From Oribacterium sp. P6A1 (GTDB lineage: Bacteria; Bacillota; Clostridia; Lachnospirales; Lachnospiraceae), in assembly GCF_000702885.1 (NCBI RefSeq), contig NZ_JNKO01000011.1, positions 1 through 64,000 on the forward strand: a stretch of DNA of 64,000 nucleotides, written 5' to 3'. A program made the position numbers and the translations under genes. Numbering within the stretch: position 1 is the stretch's first letter; every line of letters starts with the position of its first letter. Shown here one piece after another: positions 8,599 to 16,466 of this stretch. A model generated the notes under the pieces. That model was given only the letters and a program-made list of their open reading frames with translations. It searched no databases and was not told the origin of the DNA.

Positions 8599-10638
8599 TC
8601 AAAGAGTCACAAGGGGTGAAAGCTTGCCGTCAGCCAATACTATGATCTTCTCTGTGGCTCTTGATATAGCAGTGTACAGTCTGTGTCTGAAAAGCGGTCT
8701 GTCTGGGTATTCGCCGGCTGTTACATCAGGAAGGATGACAGTGTCAAATTCCAGGCCCTTTGCAAGTTTCAGTTCCATCATTACCACTCCGCTCTTGGGA
8801 AGAGCTTCATAGGAACGAATCACGTGAGGTGTATCGTCTCCCAGAGTTCTGGTTATCAGATTAATGCCGGAACGGTCCTCACAGATGATGGCGGTGAGAC
8901 CCTCTGCACGGGTATTCTCCGCAATAACAGATCTGAGCTTTTCTGCATATTCCTCATGAGTTTCACAGGCTATGACAGTAGGCTCTATCCCCTCTCTCTG
9001 AACAGAATTTGTCTGTATGCGGATCTCCTTCGGAAGGAGACTTGTGAACAGCTTTGTGATCTCAGGGGAAGAACGGTAGCTGGTCATGAGGGAAAGATTT
9101 GTAACTTCCTTTCCCTGGGATGTGAACCAGTTTTCGATGTCCTTGAATGTGGCGGTTCCGCTGTGGATGGACTGGAACTCGTCTCCCAGCATCATGAAGT
9201 GAGCATTTTTAAAATACTTGGTCATGATCATGAGCTGTGCCTCTGTGTAGTCCTGAACCTCATCAACTATCACATAACGTGTGTTATGATCACTGAAACC
9301 CGTGAGGGACATCTTCAGATAGGTATACTCTGCCGGAGTAAGATCCTCCTTGCCCAGTATGTGCTTGCCTATGGCGCTGATATCCAGCCAGTCAAGGCTT
9401 CTTATCTTCTCTGCTACGCCTCCGAACTGGTTTTCATCAGGATCCTGATCATCAAAGCTGATATCATCGGCTCCAAGTTCCCTGTTCTTACGCTCCATCT
9501 TTCTTGCGTTTTTACGGGCCAGCTCCTGCAGTTCCTCAACGGCTGTCTGGATTATCCAGGAAGTTGAGGAAGAATTACCGTGCCTTCTGAGAACCCCGGC
9601 AATCTGCTTTTTATCGAGAACTCTCACGCGCTTAAGATTAATATTGTGAAGATAACGCTCATCCAGCTTGAAGCCCCTGAGGCCCTCATCTATCTGATGA
9701 AGAGAGTCTGCTTCTGTGATGTCAGCCTCTCCGAGACTGTCGACTCCGAGAGAATCAAGGAAGTCTGACCAGGTCATGGTGGTAGGATTGGCCTCTCCCA
9801 TCTCAGGCAGTACATGATCAATGTACTGCTGGAAAACAGGATTTAATGTTATGAGGCATACCTGATTAGGACGGAGATTTTTACGTCTTCTGTAGAAAAG
9901 ATAGGCTATACGCTGAAGAAGAACAGAGGTTTTTCCGCTTCCTGCGATTCCCTGTACCAAAAGAACAGGAACATCCGGATGCCTGATAATGGCATTCTGT
10001 TCCTTCTGAATGGTCTCGGTGATTGACTGCATCTTATCTGTACGTTTTCTCGTAAGGGAATGTATGAGAAGCGGGTCTTCCAGTGCGATCTTTGTATCAA
10101 AATAAGCTTTCAGCACATTCTGTTCGATGTCAAACTGACGGCGCAGCTTCAGATCCACAGGAATCTTTCTTCCGTCAACCTCATAGGAAGTCTCACCCAT
10201 CTGCTGGTTATAGTACACTTCGGCTATGGGGCTTCGCCAGTCAATGACAACGGGCTCATGATCCTCATTTGAAACGGAGGTGGTTCCGATATAATAGGAC
10301 TCTTCCTCAGTCTCCTCAGGGAACTGCACATTGATACGGGCAAAGTATGGTCTCGGCAAAAGTCTGTTGACTTTGGACAGAGCTGTGCTTACTGTACGGC
10401 TGCTGATGTTTAGCTCCTCTACTGCACGGCTCATGGTTTCAAACTCGATGAGGGTTTCCTGGGATTCCTCGATACCTACAAAGTCATACTGAAGATCGTC
10501 GCTGACAGTATTCTTCTCTTCCTGGGCCTGATTCTGGAGGTCAATGAGTTCTGCCTCCATCTGTGCCTTCATGTTTGTGAGCTTGTCATAAAGCTGGTTC
10601 AAATGTTTCTGTTCTTCTGTAAAAATATTATCCTGCAT
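8599..10638 (-). CDS. helD: HelD-type RNA polymerase-associated ATPase
   Basis: A 679-residue SF1 protein related to UvrD but with the HelD layout. An N-terminal coiled coil (about 1-70, FTEEQKHLNQLYDKL) is followed by a domain containing VIDWRSPIAEVYY, a HelD signature. The ATPase motifs are VQGIAGSGKTSVLLQR, VIVDEVQDYTEAQ, LGDEFQSIHSG, LKLAKGLEFDTVI and AISRATEKI. HelD removes or recycles stalled RNA polymerase by inserting its coiled coil into the secondary channel (family knowledge). The ATG at 10638, after GGAAAGA, is chosen over upstream in-frame codons that encode no recognisable protein. It follows the sigma factor and G3E GTPase genes with an 86-base gap and no terminator. Confidence 0.88.
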   Translation of the reverse strand: MQDNIFTEEQKHLNQLYDKLTNMKAQMEAELIDLQNQAQEEKNTVSDDLQYDFVGIEESQETLIEFETMSRAVEELNISSRTVSTALSKVNRLLPRPYFARINVQFPEETEEESYYIGTTSVSNEDHEPVVIDWRSPIAEVYYNQQMGETSYEVDGRKIPVDLKLRRQFDIEQNVLKAYFDTKIALEDPLLIHSLTRKRTDKMQSITETIQKEQNAIIRHPDVPVLLVQGIAGSGKTSVLLQRIAYLFYRRRKNLRPNQVCLITLNPVFQQYIDHVLPEMGEANPTTMTWSDFLDSLGVDSLGEADITEADSLHQIDEGLRGFKLDERYLHNINLKRVRVLDKKQIAGVLRRHGNSSSTSWIIQTAVEELQELARKNARKMERKNRELGADDISFDDQDPDENQFGGVAEKIRSLDWLDISAIGKHILGKEDLTPAEYTYLKMSLTGFSDHNTRYVIVDEVQDYTEAQLMIMTKYFKNAHFMMLGDEFQSIHSGTATFKDIENWFTSQGKEVTNLSLMTSYRSSPEITKLFTSLLPKEIRIQTNSVQREGIEPTVIACETHEEYAEKLRSVIAENTRAEGLTAIICEDRSGINLITRTLGDDTPHVIRSYEALPKSGVVMMELKLAKGLEFDTVILPDVTAGEYPDRPLFRHRLYTAISRATEKIIVLADGKLSPLVTL

Positions 10639-10724
10639 TATAAAATCTTTCCATAAAATGTGTAAATGTAAACGGACAGGTATCCCGGGTTTGACTGAGA
10701 AAATGAGTCCGAAAAACGATACCA

Positions 10725-11765
10725 CTATACTGTAACGGCTCCGGGGAAATATCCCGATATTATATTCTTATCGAGCTTTTCTCCTATTATTATAAGAACC
10801 TCCTGAGTCGGTTTATCCAAGGGCTTTATCTCAATGTTTTGTCCGGTGGCATTTATTTCTGTAAATCTGTCTTCTGAAAGAGCCATAAAGCCCTTTATCC
10901 TGATAATGTTTCCGGCGCCGGTATCCTTAAAAAGTCTTGTGATTCGATCCCTTAAATCATTTACATCTGTTCTGAAACCAATGTAAAACAGGGTGCCGAA
11001 ATCACTGCTGCTGAAAACAGGAAGCTTCACATGGCTCGCGTGCCGGTATCCTGCCTTCGTTACAGACTCAAAATCCTGATCTGTGAGGGTTTCCCAGTCC
11101 TTTGCAATTATGTCCCTTTCCATGGAAAATCTTCGCTTGCAGCTATACTTATCCATGTATTTGTTCAGTTGGTTGATTATCCTGTCTGCAATCTCAGACG
11201 GAGTTTCACAATTCACCGGAGATCTATCGGTATTTCCTGCCTGTTGGGAAGAATCACTTTGCAGCCGCCCTTTAAAAGGATATAAGGGATCACACAGCTT
11301 GCTGACTACTATCTTTCCGGCGCTTGCGCACTCGGACATGAAAAGGTACTCTGACTCTTCTGAAAGAGTTTCTGACATGCTGCCGTCCACTATAGAGATG
11401 ACAGAACCTGTCTCATACCACCTGTCCAGAGGACTCTCGCAAAGAGTGTCAAAGAACTCGTCCATGTCGTATATGCCGCTTGGCTCTATGATGACTCTGG
11501 TATATCCCAGCATCCCCATACTGATAAGCTTGGTTCTGAATCTTCTCTGATGAGCCTCATGCCCGTCTCCCCCCACAACCATCTCAAGCTCGCAGCTGGG
11601 ACCCAAAAGATCGTTCAGCAGAACCATGTCAATGTTTATGGCGCCGTAGTCGTTCTCGAGGATGCAGATCCTCTCTCCCTGCTCTATAAGGTATTTTGCG
11701 TATTTTTTAATAAAGCTTGTTTTTCCGGAACCCAAAAATCCGGTAATCAGATCAATTTTGATCAA
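10725..11765 (-). CDS. G3E-family (CobW-like) GTPase without the CxCC motif
   Basis: A 346-residue P-loop GTPase read from TTG at 11765, behind AGGAGG; an in-frame TTG at 11789 would put the ribosome site inside the gene. It opens IKIDLITGFLGSGKTSF (Walker A) and has ILENDYG and VIIEPSGIYD, as in CobW/COG0523 metal chaperones. The metal-binding CxCC normally following switch I is absent: the equivalent stretch is CELEMVVGGDGHEAHQ, with one cysteine only. The usual NKxD specificity motif reads SKLCD. The CobW C-terminal domain is recognisable near 245-340. It lies between a sigma factor, whose stop nearly touches it, and helD. Function unknown; a metal-chaperone role is less likely without CxCC. 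Confidence 0.75.
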   Translation of the reverse strand: MIKIDLITGFLGSGKTSFIKKYAKYLIEQGERICILENDYGAINIDMVLLNDLLGPSCELEMVVGGDGHEAHQRRFRTKLISMGMLGYTRVIIEPSGIYDMDEFFDTLCESPLDRWYETGSVISIVDGSMSETLSEESEYLFMSECASAGKIVVSKLCDPLYPFKGRLQSDSSQQAGNTDRSPVNCETPSEIADRIINQLNKYMDKYSCKRRFSMERDIIAKDWETLTDQDFESVTKAGYRHASHVKLPVFSSSDFGTLFYIGFRTDVNDLRDRITRLFKDTGAGNIIRIKGFMALSEDRFTEINATGQNIEIKPLDKPTQEVLIIIGEKLDKNIISGYFPGAVTV

Positions 11766-11790
11766 AGTTCTGAATGTCCTCCTATTCAAG

Positions 11791-12591
11791 TCAGTTCAGT
11801 TCCTGACGGAGCTTCTTTAGAGCCCTCTGCTCACGCTGGCGTATCGCCTCGATGGAGACCCCGTATAGTCCGGCTATCTCCTTAAGTGTGTGCTGTTTGC
11901 CATCATAAAGTCCGTAACGAAGCACCAGAGTATCACGCTCATCATCCGAAAGTGTGCTGAGGGAGCGATACAGTTCCTGATGAAGCTCCTGCTCTATGAC
12001 AGTATCCTCAACATTGTCCGGAGAAATCTCCAGATCCATCAGTTCTGATGAATCCTCCTCATCCTTTCCTATCTTCCGGTTGAGAGAAGTTGTTCCCAGT
12101 ACGATGTTGCTTAGACTAAGGCACCGCTGGACCTCTTCTTCAGAGAAACCGGTATCCTGCATGATGGCGTGAATCATAGCAGTTCCTTCAAGGTGTTCAA
12201 GGTCATATTTTCTCACAACAGACTGAACCTTAAAGATTCTTTCAAGCTGGTGGTTTGAAAGTCTGATACCGAAGCCTGCGTTGTATATCTCTTTTACTAT
12301 ACTGTCCCGGATCCAGTAGACCGCATAAGTGGAGAATTTGGTACCAAAAGATGGGTCATAGTTTTTTGCGGCACGGATCAGACCTATCTTTCCTACACTT
12401 TCCAGATCCTCTCCGCTCAAAGTGTGGTTTGACAGGTTCACATAGTTTCGGACTATCTGCATAATGAGACCTTTGTTTTTGTTGCAGAGTTCTGCCTCGG
12501 CCTGAGAAGTGCCTGCGCTGTTTTGGATAGCTTCCACCAGTGCCCTGTTCTCTTTTTCCAGCTCTTCATAGTTGATGGATGTCTTGTCCAA
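11791..12591 (-). CDS. RpoD-related sigma-70 family sigma factor
   Basis: A 266-residue sigma factor with region 2 (LIMQIVRNYVNL through TKFSTYAVYWIRDSIVKEIY, the -10 recognition helix), region 3 and region 4 with a helix-turn-helix LKEIAGLYGVSIEAIRQREQRALKKLR. It lacks region 1.1 and the large non-conserved insert of housekeeping SigA, and is shorter (SigA about 370). Region 2.4 (YWIRDSIVKEIYNAGFGIRL) departs from the RpoD consensus WWIRQAI, so promoter preference may differ. It is the first gene of a set with a G3E GTPase and helD, with only a few bases to the next gene. Target genes cannot be read from the window. Confidence 0.85.
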   Translation of the reverse strand: MDKTSINYEELEKENRALVEAIQNSAGTSQAEAELCNKNKGLIMQIVRNYVNLSNHTLSGEDLESVGKIGLIRAAKNYDPSFGTKFSTYAVYWIRDSIVKEIYNAGFGIRLSNHQLERIFKVQSVVRKYDLEHLEGTAMIHAIMQDTGFSEEEVQRCLSLSNIVLGTTSLNRKIGKDEEDSSELMDLEISPDNVEDTVIEQELHQELYRSLSTLSDDERDTLVLRYGLYDGKQHTLKEIAGLYGVSIEAIRQREQRALKKLRQELN

Positions 12592-12739
12592 AATAAGCCT
12601 CCAAAAGTTAAAAAAACTTTGTTTTGTCCGAAGTAATCTATCTATTATATATTTTTCCTATTTCTTAATCAACTGTGCTATGATGGTGCAGTGTAAAATA
12701 TGGATGGAATTATACATATTTAATAAGGCGGGGAAAAGC

Positions 12740-13558
12740 ATGAAATATAAGATGATAGCTCTGGATCTGGATGGGACACTCACAAATTCCCAAAAGACAG
12801 TTTCAGAGAGAAATAAAGAAGCATTGAAAAAGGCTGCAGAGATGGGGGTACATATAGTTCTTGCCTCAGGAAGACCCCTGGTGGGGATCAGGCCTGTGGC
12901 GGATATGGTAGGTCTCAAAGAAATCGGAGGATATATGCTTGCCTATAACGGTGCACATATTGTAGATGGTGTTACCGGTGAGACCATCATGGAGACTATG
13001 ATCCCTGAAGGATACTATCGGGATATAGTCAAATATGGTTCCATGTATGAAGATGTAACCATAGTAAGCTATAACCATGAGGGGGCGGTCACCCTTGATG
13101 ATACCAATGCTTATGCTCTTCTTGAAGCAAAGATCAATAAGGTTCCTCTCCGTAAAGTGGATGATCTTTGCGAAGCTTTGGATGGACCTGTCTGCAAGTT
13201 CCTTTGTGTAGGTGAACACAGTCATCTCCGTGAAATAGAAAGGCTGCTGAAAGAAAAGTATGGAGATAAGCTCAGTATCTTCTTTTCTGAGACCTACTTC
13301 CTTGAGATAGTTCCCCCCGGAATAGAAAAGGCGGCCTCTCTCAGAAAGCTGATGGAAAAGTTTGGAATTGACCGTACGGAACTTATCGCCTGCGGTGATG
13401 GTATGAATGACATAACCATGATAGATTACGCAGGACTTGGTGTGGCTATGGAGAACGCACAGGATGCTCTCAGGTCAAGAGCAGATTATATTACAGACAC
13501 CAATGATAACGACGGTGTCGCGGAAGTGATAGAAAAGTTTATTCTTGAAAAGCAGTGA
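12740..13558 (+). CDS. Cof-type HAD phosphatase
   Basis: A 272-residue HAD-superfamily (subclass IIB) hydrolase, presumably acting on small sugar phosphates. It begins KYKMIALDLDGTLTNS (motif I, nucleophile Asp8 or so). It has a motif II region IVLASGRP, Lys in the GIEKAASL region, and motif III/IV GDGMNDITMI. The ATG at 12740 follows AAGGCGGGG. It is the only plus-strand gene in this part and is convergent with the SseB-domain gene. It is divergent from the sigma factor; the 148-base gap between them must hold both promoters. A strong terminator follows directly. Confidence 0.85.
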   Translation: MKYKMIALDLDGTLTNSQKTVSERNKEALKKAAEMGVHIVLASGRPLVGIRPVADMVGLKEIGGYMLAYNGAHIVDGVTGETIMETMIPEGYYRDIVKYGSMYEDVTIVSYNHEGAVTLDDTNAYALLEAKINKVPLRKVDDLCEALDGPVCKFLCVGEHSHLREIERLLKEKYGDKLSIFFSETYFLEIVPPGIEKAASLRKLMEKFGIDRTELIACGDGMNDITMIDYAGLGVAMENAQDALRSRADYITDTNDNDGVAEVIEKFILEKQ

Positions 13559-13562
13559 TAAG

Positions 13563-13600
13563 AAAAAGGCGATTCCGGATTTGTCCGGAACCGCCTTTTA
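13563..13600 (+). terminator. Terminator after the HAD phosphatase
   Basis: AAAGGCGATTCCGGA and TCCGGAACCGCCTTT form a 14-15 bp stem with a 4-nt loop, ending in T-rich sequence. It starts five bases past the stop codon. Confidence 0.85.
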
Positions 13601-13689
13601 TAATACATGGTTTTGTTATGATGGGGTGTCATAAGCAGCTCTGTGCATCAATTACCCCTTATAAACACAGCGTACACATATGTATCGGA

Positions 13690-15150
13690 TTATTTATTTC
13701 TTCTTGAATTAAGGCTGATAACGTTTGAATCTGCCCCGTCATTAGCTTCTGCAGCAGGAGCCTGAGGTGCAGTCTTAGCGGCTTCGTTAGCCTGAGGAGC
13801 CTCGCGGCGCTCGATAACCATGCCCTGTCCCTTAGGATTTATGATGATACCGTTATAGTTGCCGATAAATCTGTTCACACCCTTGAAGTCAGCACGAATA
13901 GGCTTGAAAGGTGTGTTTCCGAAACTCTTTGAATACTCAAAGATATCTGTGAAAACAGGAAGCATATTTTTGTTGTTAATGCTTATAACCGGTAACTGAA
14001 TGCGATGATTCTGCTTCTGAGCGTTTTCTGCAGCAGAATCTGCATCTTCTGTAGCCTGATTTGCGGCCTCTGTGTTTGAAGGAACATCAGATGGCTTTGC
14101 GGAATCTTCTTCCGCCTCATAAGGATTCTCGGTTTCACCGGCTTCAAGTGTACGAAGAGGAACGATAAATGTAGACTTCGGAACAAGCTGCATGATGCGG
14201 TTGAACTTGCCCTGAAGGATCTCCTGACGCTTGCCGTAGTTTACAGGCCACTTTATCTCTGCTACATAGTCGATAAGAGCAAAGCTTAAAGCAGGATTGT
14301 ATGGAGGAATCTTTTCGGGATCCTCATTGATATAGAAAGGTGCGGAAATCTCGCTGCGGCGAAGGAAGCCCTTGTACCAGCCATTATCGACGATGACATT
14401 CTCCAGACCGAGGAAATACATGAAATCAAAGATCTTGAGCTGGATCTTTCCGTCAGGTCTTTCTGTGTTGACAGACATTCCTGGAACTTCGATGACACGT
14501 GTCATACGAAGCTGCTCGCCGTAAAGCTTTGCTGCGATGTTGGCATGTTCCTCATCAAGATACATCTGGGCATAACCGCCGTCCAGAAGAGGATAGCCTG
14601 TTCTGGCATCATAGATAACGTAAAGCTTCTCTGCGGAACGAACGAGATTCAGGAACTGGTTACGGATCTTCTGATGATTCTGCTCGTAGTTGTCGAGAGC
14701 CTTCATTCTGTTTGCTGTTACCATGGCAACCTCAAGGAAAAGAATCTCCTGAAGGCTCAAGTCCTTCAGCATCTCAGGCTTGATTTCCGGCTCAAATATG
14801 ATCTTTCCGATCTCTGCCTTACGCTCTTCCGTAAGTGGATCCTCGATATTTGTTGAAGGAAGGACAGGCTTCTCATTTGTTTCTGCCGGGGTTGTCTCGG
14901 GAATCTGAGACTGAGCCTCTTCCTCAGTGTTTTCTTTACCTGCAGAACCGTTTACAACTGTGAGATGAGGTTTCTCTTCAGGCTTACGAACAAAAAGATT
15001 TATAGGCATAAGTCCCGGCCATTTAAGGTCCTTATGCTCATCTTCCTGACGCTTTACGGCCTGATCGTGCTGTTCCTGCTTCTGCTCCTCTATTTTCTGC
15101 TCAGCTTCAGCTTTTTTTCTGTTTCCACCAAAAAAGTCAAATAATGCCAT
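13690..15150 (-). CDS. SseB-domain cytosolic protein with charged N-terminus
   Basis: A 486-residue soluble protein with no signal peptide or membrane segment. After a short ALFDFFGGNRKK start comes a highly charged helix (about 10-45, many Lys/Glu/Gln), then a proline/acidic linker. The conserved core (about 105-330) contains LSLQEILFLEVAMVTANR and LYVIYDARTGYPLLDGG. A second acidic linker is followed by an SseB-like domain (about 385-455, LPVFTDIFEYSKSFG). SseB-type domains occur in many Clostridia without known function; the name comes from a secretion chaperone and does not imply one here. Its start overlaps the 3' end of the small gene upstream by 61 bases, so translation is probably coupled. 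Confidence 0.65.
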   Translation of the reverse strand: MALFDFFGGNRKKAEAEQKIEEQKQEQHDQAVKRQEDEHKDLKWPGLMPINLFVRKPEEKPHLTVVNGSAGKENTEEEAQSQIPETTPAETNEKPVLPSTNIEDPLTEERKAEIGKIIFEPEIKPEMLKDLSLQEILFLEVAMVTANRMKALDNYEQNHQKIRNQFLNLVRSAEKLYVIYDARTGYPLLDGGYAQMYLDEEHANIAAKLYGEQLRMTRVIEVPGMSVNTERPDGKIQLKIFDFMYFLGLENVIVDNGWYKGFLRRSEISAPFYINEDPEKIPPYNPALSFALIDYVAEIKWPVNYGKRQEILQGKFNRIMQLVPKSTFIVPLRTLEAGETENPYEAEEDSAKPSDVPSNTEAANQATEDADSAAENAQKQNHRIQLPVISINNKNMLPVFTDIFEYSKSFGNTPFKPIRADFKGVNRFIGNYNGIIINPKGQGMVIERREAPQANEAAKTAPQAPAAEANDGADSNVISLNSRRNK

Positions 15151-15404
15151 TTTCTATGCTCCTGTAGATTTATTTTGCGGATGCCATTGCGTATTTCGTA
15201 AGGCGCAAGCTCTTCATCCAGCATTTGTACTGTGTGTAAAAGATTTACATACTTTCGAAGGTTGCCTTTATTTATCCACCAGTCATGCTGCTTCTTTTTC
15301 CCCTCATATTTCCCTAAACGGATGTACTCAAGCTGCAGCTTTCCGGCACTAAGGCGAAGTGTTTCCAACTCCTGCTTCTTTTTTTCGTAAAATTCTTTGG
15401 TCAT
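15090..15404 (-). CDS. Small basic hypothetical protein overlapping the SseB-domain gene
   Basis: A 104-residue, Lys/Arg-rich, helical protein starting MTKEFYEKKKQELETLR, with a GGGG-type ribosome site upstream of ATG 15404. It has aromatic residues (HDWWINKGNLRKYVNLLHT) but no domain that I recognise. Its last 20 codons overlap the start of the next gene in another frame. A terminator (15434-15477) stands right upstream, so it is probably the first gene of this transcript. No cysteine motif, signal peptide or membrane segment is seen. Confidence 0.55.
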   Translation of the reverse strand: MTKEFYEKKKQELETLRLSAGKLQLEYIRLGKYEGKKKQHDWWINKGNLRKYVNLLHTVQMLDEELAPYEIRNGIRKINLQEHRKWHYLTFLVETEKKLKLSRK

Positions 15405-15433
15405 TTTAACCCCACATAAGTGAATATTATAAC

Positions 15434-15477
15434 AAAAAAGCCGAAAGCTTGCATTAGTTTTAATGTCAGGCTTTCGG
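15434..15477 (-). terminator. Terminator after the second HAD phosphatase
   Basis: CCGAAAGC pairs with GCTTTCGG and the stem extends inward (TGCATTA with TAATGTC). A run of six T follows on the minus strand. It separates the HAD gene from the small basic protein gene. Confidence 0.8.
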
Positions 15478-15490
15478 AAAAATATATTAC

Positions 15491-15550
15491 GACGTGAGTG
15501 TCAAAAGGGATATATGACCGCTTCGGACTTTGCAATCCTGCTTATATCAT
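15491..15550 (+). repeat. Dispersed repeat, copy 1
   Basis: Starts GACGTGAGTGTCAAAAGG, contains GACCGCTTCGG and TCCTG, and ends TTATATCA. Close copies are at 28701-28750 and 62157-62209, with half copies at 32804-32830 and 34191-34213. It touches the 3' end of the HAD gene. Confidence 0.5.
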
Positions 15551-16392
15551 ATTAAACCAAGTTCATTCATGGCATAGGCTATTCCGTCATCTTCAACCCG
15601 CTTTGTAATAAAAGGGTCAAATGCTTCAAGCTCAGGTGCGTGTTTTCCCATGGCTATGTTGTTTCCGCAGGCCTTGAACATCTCGATGTCGTTGGTGCTG
15701 TCTCCGAAACCATAGGCGTCATCCCTGGTAAGTCCGAGGTACCCGAGCATGCGGTCTACGGCATTGCCCTTGCCGTGTCCTTTGGGAACATTTTCATAGA
15801 ACCCATTTCCGCGGTCGATGATATGGAACATACCTGAGAATTCTCTGAAAAAGCCCTCTGCATCAGACGGGTTATGGCTTGCAAAGGCCTCCCCCTTTCC
15901 GTTTCCCATGCCGTCATCGGAATGGACGCAGAACTTGGAGATCTCAAAGTCGCTGTCGTAGTCTGAGGTATCAAGGCCGCCTTCCGAACGGGTAAAAGCA
16001 TCCATGTAACTGTAATAGTCCCTAAACAGCGGATGGGCTTCAAGGAGAGCATCCGTAGGGTTACAGTGCCATCCGTTCCTTCCTTCAAGGTACAGAAGCA
16101 TACCGTATTTGTCGGAAGCCAGCTTGATCTGTTCCTTCATCTCCTTTGACAGTTTATAGTAGTAGACCGGAGACCCCTTATATATCAGCTCAGTTCCGCA
16201 GCCGCAGAGATATCCGTCAACGGCAGCCATGCCCTGAACTTTTTTAAGCATCCCGCTGGTTCTTCCGGAATTGATAAAGACCTTGTTGCCGAGCTCTCTT
16301 GTTCTTTTTATGGCGGAAAGCGCACTTTCCGGTATTATATGTGTTTTTTCGTCAAGTAAAGTTCCGTCTACGTCAAAAAATAGTGCTTTCAT
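15547..16392 (-). CDS. Cof/YidA-like HAD phosphatase
   Basis: A 281-residue HAD IIB hydrolase. Motif I is ALFFDVDGTLLDE at the extreme N-terminus, motif II is VFINSGRTSG, and motif III/IV is GDSTNDIEMFKACGNNIAMG. The cap domain spans about 85-190. It is a paralogue of the plus-strand gene at 12740, not a close copy. Such enzymes dephosphorylate sugar phosphates or cofactors; the substrate is not predictable. It is probably co-directional with but not necessarily co-transcribed with the diguanylate cyclase upstream, since a weak terminator hairpin stands between them. Confidence 0.85.
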   Translation of the reverse strand: MKALFFDVDGTLLDEKTHIIPESALSAIKRTRELGNKVFINSGRTSGMLKKVQGMAAVDGYLCGCGTELIYKGSPVYYYKLSKEMKEQIKLASDKYGMLLYLEGRNGWHCNPTDALLEAHPLFRDYYSYMDAFTRSEGGLDTSDYDSDFEISKFCVHSDDGMGNGKGEAFASHNPSDAEGFFREFSGMFHIIDRGNGFYENVPKGHGKGNAVDRMLGYLGLTRDDAYGFGDSTNDIEMFKACGNNIAMGKHAPELEAFDPFITKRVEDDGIAYAMNELGLI

Positions 16393-16426
16393 ATAGTGTT
16401 TCCCATGATGTGATTTAAAAGAATAT

Positions 16427-16455
16427 GAATCATGACCGGTTTACGATCATGATTC
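16427..16455 (-). terminator. Weak terminator-like hairpin after the diguanylate cyclase
   Basis: A perfect 9-bp stem GAATCATGA/TCATGATTC with an 11-nt loop starts 12 bases past the stop. The T-tract (ATATTCTTTT) is poor, so termination may be partial. Confidence 0.45.
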
Positions 16456-16466
16456 ACTAGCTAAGA

